A DNA stretch of 32,411 bases from Oscillospiraceae bacterium (GCA_015064345.1 SVSK01000023.1:1-32411), one strand, 5' to 3'. Counted from the stretch's first letter, positions 16,759 through 25,905 are shown. Notes: generated by a model not told the origin, from the letters alone. A program made the numbers and translations.

Positions 16759-17988
16759 ATGTCGGTAATCGGAGCTATATACGCCTACAGAACAATATTT
16801 ACCGTTGTTGGTTTTTTCTTCACAAAGAAATTCACTCCGGCAAAGAATTTACATAAATACGCTGTTGTCATCTCCGCCAGAAACGAGTCCGCAGTAATCG
16901 GAAACCTCATCGAGAGCATCAATTTGCAGGACTACCCAAGGGAGCTTGTCACGGTATTCGTTGTTGCGGATAACTGCGACGACAATACAGCCGAGATAGC
17001 CCGTGCTCATGGGGCAGTCTGCTACGAAAGATTCGATAAGGACCACGCAACAAAGGGATTTGCACTTCAGTTCTTGTTTGAGCAGATCGAGCGGGACTAC
17101 GGAATCCTAAGCTTTGAGGGATATTTCGTGTTCGACGCGGATAACCTACTCAAGCGTGACTTTATCAGCCGCATGAATGATGCATTTGACTCAGGTGAGC
17201 GAATCATCACATCCTACAGAAACACAAAAAACCTGGACGACAACCTTATCGCCGCAGGTTATGCACTGCATTGGCTTCGCACAGCTCGATTCGAGAGCCG
17301 CGGCCGCTCGGTGCTGAACTTCTCCACACGTCTCCAGGGAACAGGCTATCTTGTGGCATCCGATCTGCTTCGTGACGGTTGGCATCACACCTCCCTTACC
17401 GAGGACAGAGAGTTCTCCACAGTTGCCGCCGCAAAGGGTGTCCGCATCAGCTATCAGCATCTTGCGGAATTTTACGACGAGCAGCCCACAAATCTGAAGA
17501 TCGTTTGGCGACAGAGAACACGCTGGGCGAAGGGCCATCTTTACGCATTCACCCATTGCTTCCGCGATCTTATGCATGGCGTTGTACACCACAAGAACAT
17601 ACTTAAAAAGCTCATCTGCTTCGATATGAATCTTCTCAACACACCCTATGTGATGATCATGGTTCCCTTAAAGCTGTGCTCCGCAGTTCTGGCGATACTC
17701 ACCGCAACGGGAGACACGGCATGGTGGAAGCTGGCGTATGATATAATGAACATCATCATCTTCGAGCATTTCGGTATCATCCCCATAGGACTCCTTCTGT
17801 TCATCACGGAGCGTAAGCGTATCCAGAAGATCAGCTTCTTCAAAAAGATACTCTACGCTCTCACATTCCCCCTCTTCAGCATGATAGGCGACGCGGCAAC
17901 CTGGGTGGCATCGGTCACACACGTTACCTGGCAGCCCATTCCTCATGACGCAAAGGTGAAGATCGAGGAACTGGAGAAGAAGATATAA
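16759..17988 (+). CDS. Family 2 glycosyltransferase, membrane anchored (true start probably upstream)
   Basis: YAVVISARNESAVIGNLIESINLQDYP..VFVVADNCDDNTAEIARAHGAVCYERFD, FDADNLL, RQRTRWAKGH; C-terminal TM segments. Confidence 0.9.
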   Translation: MSVIGAIYAYRTIFTVVGFFFTKKFTPAKNLHKYAVVISARNESAVIGNLIESINLQDYPRELVTVFVVADNCDDNTAEIARAHGAVCYERFDKDHATKGFALQFLFEQIERDYGILSFEGYFVFDADNLLKRDFISRMNDAFDSGERIITSYRNTKNLDDNLIAAGYALHWLRTARFESRGRSVLNFSTRLQGTGYLVASDLLRDGWHHTSLTEDREFSTVAAAKGVRISYQHLAEFYDEQPTNLKIVWRQRTRWAKGHLYAFTHCFRDLMHGVVHHKNILKKLICFDMNLLNTPYVMIMVPLKLCSAVLAILTATGDTAWWKLAYDIMNIIIFEHFGIIPIGLLLFITERKRIQKISFFKKILYALTFPLFSMIGDAATWVASVTHVTWQPIPHDAKVKIEELEKKI

Positions 17989-18030
17989 ATGTTTAGAGAA
18001 TAGATAATAAATAATAAATAAAAGAGAATA

Positions 18031-18086
18031 AATATTGGTGCAGCAGGAAGATTTCGTCAGCCTCCGACCGCACCAATATTTTTTAT
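18031..18086. terminator. Bidirectional terminator-like hairpin E2 at convergent GT2 / GT4-CsaB junction
   Basis: AATATTGGTGC..GCACCAATATT with T/A-rich heptamer flanks; core similar to reverse complement of E1. Confidence 0.8.
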
Positions 18087-20407
18087 TTATTCTTTCTTCT
18101 TTCTTCTTTATTCTCTATTCTATTCAGCAATTGCTTTATTGCGAGAAGGTCGGCTCTGCATTTCTCACGCATCTCATCTGCGCGGAGTGAGAGCTCATTT
18201 GCGATATCCTCCCGCTTTTCCATGACACAGTCGGCATATGAGGTAACAGATGAGGCAAAATCAAGACTGCCAAGGGTGAGATCCACCATATAAGCCTGAG
18301 AAAGGCAACGCATCATTGACTTAACCTTCGGGTCGTATGAGAGTCCGATAACGGGCACACCTGCGGAGGACGCGAAAATAATGGAGTGGAGTCTCATTCC
18401 AAGGGCAAACTGCGCGCCGCCAAGGACACCGATCATCTCTGCGGCGTTCTCGGGGGAGTACGAGCGAGCAGCTACTCCCAACTCGCCCAGTCTGTCGCGG
18501 ATGATCTTGCAGATCTCGCTATCCTGTGCCGCCTGCATGGGGATAAGCAGGGGAGTCAGCGAGTGCTTTTTCGCAATATCACTGCAAACGGCAACTATTT
18601 CGTCGGAGAGTCGCTTGTCCTCCTCAGTCATCTGATGCTTTCCTCGCCCACCACCTTTCAGCGGTCTTACGGACACAGCAAAATATTTACCGTTCACGCC
18701 CACGGAGTCAAGCACCTTTGCAAGACGGGACGCAGAGCACGGTTCAATAAGGAACGCAGGGTCGGCTGTGACGTTTATTTTTTCTTCCGTCACGCCAAGG
18801 GAAACAAGCTCATCCTTCGAGTCACCGTCGCGGACCGAAACGTAGTCAGCCTCACCGATGACCTCTGCTGTGAGGCGTTTGTTGGATTCATAATTCACAG
18901 GCCCGATACCGTTTGCCAGTACACACACCTTTGCCCCTGCCTTTTTCGCCATTTTCATGACACCTGCATAGTATCCGAGGCTTCGGTGGCTGGTTGAGTC
19001 CTGCAGCAAGCTTCCGCCGCCTGAAATGAGTATCTTTGAGCGTGAAAGAGTTCTGTAAACGGACAAAACATTGAATCTCGACACGGAAGCGAGACCTGTG
19101 CGCTCTCTGTCCTCCCGTGGAGATCTTGTCAGCACCGCCAGCTTCACATCGGGGATAGTCTGTGCAAGGGAGCGGGTGATTATTTCAAGAAGACTTTCGT
19201 CTCCGAGGTTTCCAAAGCCGTAGTAACCGCTGAGGGTGATGTCAGGTGCGCCCTTTTTGAGGTTGAACTGAACGGGGTCTGCAAGTGTTCTCTCATACAT
19301 TCGGAGGTAGTCCTCAGTCATTCGGCGAGCGGTGTATTTTTGGAGAATAAACTCTCGGTTGTATTTTCCCATTTTGCCGAGCGCGTCGGGGGTGGAATCA
19401 AGCAGCGCGGAGAGATCGGAAAGGAGCATTTCCTCAGTCGCAACCGGATATCCGCGGCAGCAGAAGTTGGTGAGGATGCCTGCCTCCGTTTTGCTTTCGT
19501 CGAATATGCCGAGGCTTCCCTGGTTTCCTGCAACGATAACGGGCTTTTGTGCCGCCATTGCTTCAAGGAGAGATCGGGAAACTCCCACGAAAACATCCGC
19601 CGCGGCACAGTATTCGTTGGTGTTTGACACAGCGCCCGTAACGGTGACGTATTCTCTGCCGATCTTTCGATTTGTTTCTGCGGCAAGTGCGCGGATCCGC
19701 TCAAGCTCGTTACCGCCGCCAACCAGAATGAGGTCCGTGTCGGGATACTTTTCGGCAAGAGTGGGTGCGATATTAATCAGTCGGAATGCGGGGTCAGCAC
19801 GGTCGGAGTCAAGTCGGCTCATGTAAACGATGCGGCGGTGATCCGGGTCAAGGCTGTGCTTGGCTATGATGCCGCTGTAGTCGATCTCGGGAGAGAATTT
19901 TTCGGTATCTATACCGTTTATCGTAAGGTGGATGCGGTCTCTGCGGTAGCCGTATTCGTTCACTAAGTAGTCGGCTATATCGTCTGAGACTGCCATAGAG
20001 CGCTCACCCCAACGTGAAATGCGCCGAAGCAGTGCATTTGTGGAAAAGTTCAGATGAGCGGAGGTGACAAAACGGAACTTTCTGCCGCCTTCGAATGTAA
20101 GTCTGTCGTGTAGCAGTCCCACGATGAATGCGGGAATTCTCGCGTGAGCGTGGACGATGTCGAATTTTTCTTCGGTTATCAGCTTTTTCAGTCCGTAATA
20201 TGAGCGCAAAACTGCGGATATTTCTTTTGTGTGCAGTGGCAGCTTGACATGGCGCACGCCAAAGGAGACAGCTTCATCAGCGTACACTCCGCCGCCACCG
20301 GCAAGCGTTACATCATGGCCGAGAGAAATAAGCTCACGGCACAGCTCAAGTATATGAGTCTCCGCTCCGCCGATATTCATTGCCATGGTCACCATGAGGA
20401 TTTTCAT
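18083..20407 (-). CDS. Bifunctional protein: GT4 glycosyltransferase fused to CsaB-like polysaccharide pyruvyl transferase
   Basis: 774 aa; N-term MKILMVTMAMNIGGAETHILELCRELISLGHDVTLAG..VSRSLLEAMAAQKPVI; C-term ITLSGYYGFGNLGDESLLEII..SGGGSLLQDSTSHRSLGYYAGVM..VLANGIGPV. Confidence 0.9.
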   Translation of the reverse strand: MKILMVTMAMNIGGAETHILELCRELISLGHDVTLAGGGGVYADEAVSFGVRHVKLPLHTKEISAVLRSYYGLKKLITEEKFDIVHAHARIPAFIVGLLHDRLTFEGGRKFRFVTSAHLNFSTNALLRRISRWGERSMAVSDDIADYLVNEYGYRRDRIHLTINGIDTEKFSPEIDYSGIIAKHSLDPDHRRIVYMSRLDSDRADPAFRLINIAPTLAEKYPDTDLILVGGGNELERIRALAAETNRKIGREYVTVTGAVSNTNEYCAAADVFVGVSRSLLEAMAAQKPVIVAGNQGSLGIFDESKTEAGILTNFCCRGYPVATEEMLLSDLSALLDSTPDALGKMGKYNREFILQKYTARRMTEDYLRMYERTLADPVQFNLKKGAPDITLSGYYGFGNLGDESLLEIITRSLAQTIPDVKLAVLTRSPREDRERTGLASVSRFNVLSVYRTLSRSKILISGGGSLLQDSTSHRSLGYYAGVMKMAKKAGAKVCVLANGIGPVNYESNKRLTAEVIGEADYVSVRDGDSKDELVSLGVTEEKINVTADPAFLIEPCSASRLAKVLDSVGVNGKYFAVSVRPLKGGGRGKHQMTEEDKRLSDEIVAVCSDIAKKHSLTPLLIPMQAAQDSEICKIIRDRLGELGVAARSYSPENAAEMIGVLGGAQFALGMRLHSIIFASSAGVPVIGLSYDPKVKSMMRCLSQAYMVDLTLGSLDFASSVTSYADCVMEKREDIANELSLRADEMREKCRADLLAIKQLLNRIENKEERRKNK

Positions 20408-20418
20408 AGTTGGTCTCC

Positions 20419-20462
20419 TTTTGAGTTATGGGTTATGGGTTATGAGTTATCAACTTATAACT
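20419..20462. repeat. Heptamer tandem repeat (GTTATGR)n with palindromic end
   Basis: GAGTTATGGGTTATGGGTTATGAGTTATCAACTTATAACTAATC; related tracts at 25732-25754 and 25840-25858. Confidence 0.6.
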
Positions 20463-20464
20463 AA

Positions 20465-22420
20465 TCACTTTCTCTTGCCTTTTGTGTTCTTTCCACTCGG
20501 CTTGCCGCTTTGTTTTCTACCGGGTCTTGCACCGGGTTTTCCACCGGATTTTGAGGACGCCTGTTTTCCCTGAGGCTTCTGTTGTTTTGGTGCGCGCGGC
20601 GTGTCCTCTCTTGGCATACCGAGAAGCTCACGAAGATCCTTAACGCCCTCTTCAGTGCAATAGTTCATCGCTTCGTATATCTTACGACGGTTTTCGGGCT
20701 TGCGCCACTGAAGCAGAGCACGCTGAAGCTGTTTTTCGTGATAATCGGTAACGGTATAAACCGATTTTCCCGTAAAGGGGTCGATTCCCGTGTAATACAT
20801 TACTGTGGAAGCCGTTCCGGGGGTGGGGTAGAAGTCCTGCACCTGCTCCGGAGCAAGTCCTATCTTTTTGGTGTACAGGGCAAGGCGAGCCGCGTCATCC
20901 ATTGTGCATCCCGGGTGGGATGACATGAGATAAGGCACGATGTACTGCTTTTTGCCGCACTCCTCGGACAGGCGCATATATTTTTCGCGGAATTTGTCGT
21001 ACACTTCAACGCTCGGCTTACCCATCATGTTAAGAGCATTTTGTGCACAGTGCTCGGGAGCTACCTTAAGCTGACCGCTGACGTTATCGCGCACCAGCTT
21101 TCTGAAAAACGCATCGGACTTGTCCGCCATCATGTAGTCAAAACGGATACCGGAGCGCACGAATACTCGCTTTACGCCCTTTACAGCCTCGATAGATTCA
21201 AGGAGCTTGATGTATTCCGAGTGGTCTGCATTGAGATTCTTGCAAGGGCGCGGGAACAGGCATCTCTTACCTGTGCAAACGCCGTGTTCTATCTGCTTAT
21301 CGCAGGCAGGATGACGGAAGTTAGCTGTCGGTCCGCCTACGTCGTGGATGTATCCCTTGAAGTCGGGCATTGCGGCGATCTGTTCTGCTTCTTTTACGCA
21401 GGATTCAATGCTTCTGGAGCGCACCGCACGACCCTGATGGAACGCCAGCGCGCAGAAGTTGCATCCGCCGAAGCAGCCTCGGTTATGAGTGATCGAAAAC
21501 TTCACTTCGGTAATGGCAGGAACGCCTCCCATTTCCTCATACATGGGGTGATATGTGCGGGTGAATGGCAGGGCGTAAACTCGGTCCAGCTCATCCCTTT
21601 CCAGCGGCGGCTGAGGCGGGTTAACAACGAGCATTTTGTCGTCGTAATACTCAACGATAGCCCGTCCGCTTACTGCGTCATTGTTGTTGTACTGTATCTT
21701 GAAAGCCTTTGCGTAGGCACGTTTGTCATCTTTCAGTTCGTCGTAAGTGTAGCCGTTGGGGAGACCCTCTTCGTCAACTCCCTCTGCACAGTCAAAGAAT
21801 ATTTTGTCCTCTTTTTTCGATACGTAAGCAGTACCGCGGACGTCACGGATCTTTTTTACGGGAACGCCCTTGTCAAGGAGCTGTGCAAGTCGTACCACGG
21901 AGCGCTCACCCATACCGTACATGAGGATATCCGCTCGGCTGTCGATGAGAATGGAGCGGCGCACCTTGTCGGACCAGTAGTCGTAGTGAGCAAAGCGGCG
22001 CAGGGATGCCTCAAGTCCGCCTACAAGGATCGGAACATCTCCCCAAGCCTCGCGAATTCGGTTGCAGTACACGATAACAGCGCGATCGGGGCGCAGTCCT
22101 GCCTTGCATCCGGGGGAGTAGTAGTCCTCGCTTCTTCTCTTTTTTGCGGCTGTATAGTGTGCCACCATTGAGTCGATATTACCGGAGGACACAAGGAAGC
22201 CAAGTCGCGGACGACCGAATTTTTTGAAGTCGGTGGTATCGCGCCAGTCGGGCTGTGGAAGCATTGCAACGGTAAATCCCGCGTCCTGTAGCACTCGACC
22301 GATTATTGCCGCGCCAAAAGACGGGTGATCCACGTATGCATCCCCGTTAACATATACAAAATCCGGCTGACCGGTGAGCTCTTCCGGTGTTGTTGGCAGG
22401 AATTTCAGTTCTTTTTCCAT
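20465..22420 (-). CDS. YgiQ family radical SAM protein with basic C-terminal tail
   Basis: 651 aa; GGLEASLRRFAHYDYWSDKVRRSILIDSRADILMYGMGE, RGCFGGCNFCALAFHQGR, YLMSSHPGCTMDDAARLALY, QVQDFYPTPGTASTVMYYTG. Confidence 0.95.
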   Translation of the reverse strand: MEKELKFLPTTPEELTGQPDFVYVNGDAYVDHPSFGAAIIGRVLQDAGFTVAMLPQPDWRDTTDFKKFGRPRLGFLVSSGNIDSMVAHYTAAKKRRSEDYYSPGCKAGLRPDRAVIVYCNRIREAWGDVPILVGGLEASLRRFAHYDYWSDKVRRSILIDSRADILMYGMGERSVVRLAQLLDKGVPVKKIRDVRGTAYVSKKEDKIFFDCAEGVDEEGLPNGYTYDELKDDKRAYAKAFKIQYNNNDAVSGRAIVEYYDDKMLVVNPPQPPLERDELDRVYALPFTRTYHPMYEEMGGVPAITEVKFSITHNRGCFGGCNFCALAFHQGRAVRSRSIESCVKEAEQIAAMPDFKGYIHDVGGPTANFRHPACDKQIEHGVCTGKRCLFPRPCKNLNADHSEYIKLLESIEAVKGVKRVFVRSGIRFDYMMADKSDAFFRKLVRDNVSGQLKVAPEHCAQNALNMMGKPSVEVYDKFREKYMRLSEECGKKQYIVPYLMSSHPGCTMDDAARLALYTKKIGLAPEQVQDFYPTPGTASTVMYYTGIDPFTGKSVYTVTDYHEKQLQRALLQWRKPENRRKIYEAMNYCTEEGVKDLRELLGMPREDTPRAPKQQKPQGKQASSKSGGKPGARPGRKQSGKPSGKNTKGKRK

Positions 22421-22488
22421 TGGATTCTCCTATGGTTTGGTTTGTTTTTATTTTTCTCTTGTTAGTCTGGGGTTTGGGTTAATGTATT

Positions 22489-22748
22489 TACGCCGCTTCA
22501 CTCTTCAACCGAAATTGCTTATTCAACCTATTTTTGGCACTACGCGTGGGTGCGATTGATTGCTAACGCAGGTTCCAAAGGATGCTCGTGCCGAATTTCA
22601 CTGTGCGTGGGGCACTCAAGAGGCGTCAATAGCTACGCCTCTTAAGAATCACCAGCCACCACAGGGGGAAAGGCTAACGCAATTTCCCCCTTTTGGATTA
22701 CCCCCTTTGACTTTGCTACAGCCAAACCATAAAGCGACTCACGCCAAT
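22489..22748 (+). repeat. Family A structured intergenic repeat, copy A3
   Basis: TACGCCGCTTCACTCTTCAACCGAA..GCACTACGCGTGGGTGCG..CTCAAGAGGCGT-N8-ACGCCTCTTAAG-AATCACC..GGGGGAAA..TTTCCCCC..CATAAAGCGACTCACGCCAAT. Confidence 0.85.
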
Positions 22749-22750
22749 AT

Positions 22751-22806
22751 TATTTATTCTTTATTCTTTATTCTCTATTCTTTATTCTCTATTCTCTATT
22801 CTTTTC
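22751..22806. repeat. Heptamer tandem repeat (TYTATTC)7
   Basis: TTTATTC TTTATTC TTTATTC TCTATTC TTTATTC TCTATTC TCTATTC; overlaps 3' end of tadA. Confidence 0.85.
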
Positions 22807-23348
22807 TTCTTAAAGAACATCTGGAGCATTGTTTTGGACTCCTCTTCCAGCACGCCGAAGGTTAGCTCCGGTTTGTGATTGAGGGGGTATTCATTCAAGT
22901 CAAGCAGCGTGCCGTACACACCTGCTCTCAGATCCCGTGCTCCGATAACCACTCGCGGCACTCTCGCACACCAGATAGCACCACCGCACATGGGGCAAGG
23001 CTCAAGTGTAACGTACAAAGTGGAGCGAGTCAGTCGCCATCCGCCAAGCAGCCTGCCTGCCTTTGATATAGCCGCAGTTTCGGCGTGGTACGTGGCGTCC
23101 CCCCACACTTCACGTCCGTTACATTCTGCCGCAATAATATGCCCGTCACGCACGATCACGCATCCCACAGGCACGTCGTCGTATTCTTCAGCCAGAGAGG
23201 CAAGATCCAGCGCCGCCATCATGTAAAATTCATCTGCCGCAGTCTGATCCTCAAGCATAGCGGGGTTTTCCGCCGCCGCCTGCTCGTATCGCGCCACGAT
23301 CTCGTCAATTCTCGCCTGTCTTTCGGCAATTATTCTGTCTCTGTCCAT
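22782..23348 (-). CDS. tadA: Nucleoside/tRNA adenosine deaminase (TadA-like)
   Basis: DDVPVGCVIVRDGHIIAAECNGRE..TYHAETAAISKAGRLLGGWRLTRSTLYVTLEPCPMCGGAIWCARVPRVVIGARDLRAG. Confidence 0.88.
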   Translation of the reverse strand: MDRDRIIAERQARIDEIVARYEQAAAENPAMLEDQTAADEFYMMAALDLASLAEEYDDVPVGCVIVRDGHIIAAECNGREVWGDATYHAETAAISKAGRLLGGWRLTRSTLYVTLEPCPMCGGAIWCARVPRVVIGARDLRAGVYGTLLDLNEYPLNHKPELTFGVLEEESKTMLQMFFKKKRIENRE

Positions 23349-24088
23349 TGAATTTCTCCTTCAGGCTCCGCTTTTTTCGGCGCGGTGGGGATGTTTTTCA
23401 GTATCAGAAGCACCAAAAACGCAGCAAAACCTGCCGAAATAATTCCTATGTCGATACCCTGGCGGATCGTTTCATTCTCCGCGATGACCTTGATATACAC
23501 AAGTGAGCGGAGATTTATAAGTATATGTGCGAGAACGGGCACCCAATGTCTGCCTGTTTTTTCAGTTGTGAGTCCGAGGAAGATTCCCGCTACCAGAGCA
23601 TAAGTCATGCCGTCTATGCTGTCGTGAATGATGGCGAACATAATAGCCTGGGCGATAATGCCGAAAATGGGGTTGATCTTCCGCAGCTCCCCGTAAAACA
23701 GTCCGCGGAAGAGGTATTCCTCAACGATCGGATGGATCAGCAGTACGGACACCACATAGATAGGCGTGACGCTTACGGTTTTTGCGGTATAATGCTCGGT
23801 GACAATAGCCGTGATATACATGGTGGTCACAAGCATCGCGATGCAGAACAAAAGGTGCAGCACACTTTTTACTATACCTGCACGAGGGGTCTTGTCTCCG
23901 CCCACGGGATTTGTCAGCGTGAAGAAAATTATCGCCGCCGCAGACGCGATAACGAATGAGATAAGCTCACTTGTTGTGCCCTCAAAGTCTATTCTGCCCC
24001 AAAGAAGCCTGAGCAGATTCTGTATCATTACCATAATGACAAAGGGCACAAAAACGTGAAGCAGACGGTTTATATTGTTCTTTTCCAT
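23330..24088 (-). CDS. CPBP family intramembrane metalloprotease
   Basis: 252 aa multi-TM; HPIVEEYLFRGLFYGELRK, AIMFAIIHDSIDGMTYALVAGIFLGLTTEKTG. Confidence 0.9.
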   Translation of the reverse strand: MEKNNINRLLHVFVPFVIMVMIQNLLRLLWGRIDFEGTTSELISFVIASAAAIIFFTLTNPVGGDKTPRAGIVKSVLHLLFCIAMLVTTMYITAIVTEHYTAKTVSVTPIYVVSVLLIHPIVEEYLFRGLFYGELRKINPIFGIIAQAIMFAIIHDSIDGMTYALVAGIFLGLTTEKTGRHWVPVLAHILINLRSLVYIKVIAENETIRQGIDIGIISAGFAAFLVLLILKNIPTAPKKAEPEGEIQWTETE

Positions 24089-24091
24089 GTC

Positions 24092-24910
24092 TTACCTCCT
24101 CTCGTAATCGTCAAGGAACGAGCAGTGCCTGTCCCCAAGCTTGTATCCAACCAGCGTATCCACATTGGCGCGGTGGATGGAGTTGAATATATTCTTTTCC
24201 ACGTCGGGATTTGTCTTTTTCAGCTCACGAATGAGCGCTTTTGTCTCGCGTCGCTTTGATGCGTTCTCGTCGATGACTGCGGTTTCCGTCATTCTGCAGG
24301 CGCAGGCAAGAAATTCAAGCTCGCAGTATCGCGCCCATGCGATGATCGAGTCCTCGTGGACCTTGTAAAGAGGGCGGATAAGCTCCATTCCCTCGTAGTT
24401 GGTGCTGTGCAGCTTCGGGAGCATGCCTTGAATCTGCGATCCCCAGAGCATACCCATGAGAGTCGTCTCGATCACGTCGGAAAAGTGGTGACCGAGGGCA
24501 ATTTTGTTGCACCCAAGCTCGCGTGCATAGCTGTAGAGGTGACCCCGTCTCATTCTCGCGCAGAGGTAGCAGGGGTTTTTCTCCGTTTTCTCAGTTACCG
24601 AGAAGATGTCAGTCTCAAACATCTTCACAGGCAAGTCCAGCAGTCGGCAGTTTTCTGTGAGCCGTGCGCGGTTTGCCTCAGAGTAGCCCGGGTCCATTGA
24701 GATATACTCCAGCTCAAAGGGCACGTCGGAATGTCGCTGCAGCTGGCGCATAAGGACAGCCAAAATAGCGGAGTCCTTGCCGCCTGACATGCAAACTGCT
24801 ATCTTATCACCCGACCGGATGAGCTTGTATTCTTTCACCGCGGAGATAAAGGGTCCCCAGATCTCCTTGCGGTATTTTTTCAGTATACTGTTGATGATTT
24901 TTTCGTCCAT
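24092..24910 (-). CDS. TtcA-like PP-loop tRNA thiolation ATPase
   Basis: 272 aa; KIAVCMSGGKDSAILAVLM, PCYLCARMRRGHLYSYARELGCNKIALGHHFSDVIETTLMGMLW. Confidence 0.88.
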   Translation of the reverse strand: MDEKIINSILKKYRKEIWGPFISAVKEYKLIRSGDKIAVCMSGGKDSAILAVLMRQLQRHSDVPFELEYISMDPGYSEANRARLTENCRLLDLPVKMFETDIFSVTEKTEKNPCYLCARMRRGHLYSYARELGCNKIALGHHFSDVIETTLMGMLWGSQIQGMLPKLHSTNYEGMELIRPLYKVHEDSIIAWARYCELEFLACACRMTETAVIDENASKRRETKALIRELKKTNPDVEKNIFNSIHRANVDTLVGYKLGDRHCSFLDDYERR

Positions 24911-24919
24911 TTTATTCTC

Positions 24920-25666
24920 TTATCTGTTTTTCAGAGATTCTTCGATTTCATTTTTGCAAAGATCCTTAATTACCTCGCCTGCGATGATAAGTCCGCTGAC
25001 CGAGGGCACGAATGCGCAGGATGCAGGTGGGATCTTTTTGCTCGGGCTACTATCCTGGGCCTCACCCTCGGGTATATATTCTGGCTTTACACGCTCTTCC
25101 TTTGAGTAGACGACCTTGAGGTGATTTATTCCGACCTTGCGAAGTTCTCTGCGCACTACCGCTGCAAGGGGGCAAACGGTGGTTTTGGATATGTCCGCCA
25201 CCTCAAAACGGGTGGGGTCAAGCTTGTTTCCCGCTCCCATTGCGGAGATGACGGGAGTGCCCGTTTCGTGACAAGCTTTGATTATTGCAAGCTTAGCAGA
25301 CACGGTGTCGATTGCGTCCACTACGTAGTCGTATTCGGAGAAGTCGAACTCGGCGATGCTTTCGGGCAGCACAAACTCCTGTCTGAGGTGCAGTACACAT
25401 TCGTCACTTATCTCGCGGATGCGCAATTCTGCAGCTTCGGTTTTGTTCATGCCTACGGTAGATCGAGTGGCGAATATCTGTCGGTTCAGGTTTGACTCTG
25501 CTACGGTGTCGCCGTCGATGAGGGTAAGCTCCCCTACGCCTGAGCGCACAAGCGCCTCGACTGTGTGACCGCCCACTCCGCCAAGTCCGAATACTGCCAC
25601 ATGGCAACTTTTCAGTTTATCCGTTCCTGCCTTACCAATCAGCATTGATGTTCTCTCGGTATTCAC
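24920..25666 (-). CDS. tcdA: TcdA/CsdL-like E1-superfamily enzyme (tRNA threonylcarbamoyladenosine dehydratase)
   Basis: 248 aa; VAVFGLGGVGGHTVEALVRSGVGELTLIDGDTVAESNLNRQIFA, DYVVDAIDTVSAKLAII. Confidence 0.88.
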   Translation of the reverse strand: MNTERTSMLIGKAGTDKLKSCHVAVFGLGGVGGHTVEALVRSGVGELTLIDGDTVAESNLNRQIFATRSTVGMNKTEAAELRIREISDECVLHLRQEFVLPESIAEFDFSEYDYVVDAIDTVSAKLAIIKACHETGTPVISAMGAGNKLDPTRFEVADISKTTVCPLAAVVRRELRKVGINHLKVVYSKEERVKPEYIPEGEAQDSSPSKKIPPASCAFVPSVSGLIIAGEVIKDLCKNEIEESLKNR

Positions 25667-25754
25667 CTTCTGCCCTCCGCTCTCAAAGTATATTCCATTA
25701 TATTATATCACATTTCATGGGGAGTTTGCAAGGGTTATGAGTTATAAGTTATGG

Positions 25755-25823
25755 GCCGGGTGGAATATATACGGTTCAATAACATGGTGTTAGCCAATTC
25801 CACCCCCGAGGACTCCGTCCTCG
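25755..25823 (+). repeat. Family B structured repeat, copy B3
   Basis: GCCGGGTGGAAT..ATTCCACCC then CGAGGAC-TCC-GTCCTCG. Confidence 0.85.
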
Positions 25824-25905
25824 TAAAGTATTTTGCAAATGGGTTATGAGTTATGAGTTCACTTCGTGAAAGTGATGTTGCCTTTGGCAGTGAGTGCTTC
25901 ATTTC

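Noticed and set aside
22489-22806. Possible CRISPR array from repeated short words
   Set aside because: Units are 7-nt tandem heptamers and multi-hairpin elements; no regular 25-40 nt repeats with unique spacers and no cas genes.
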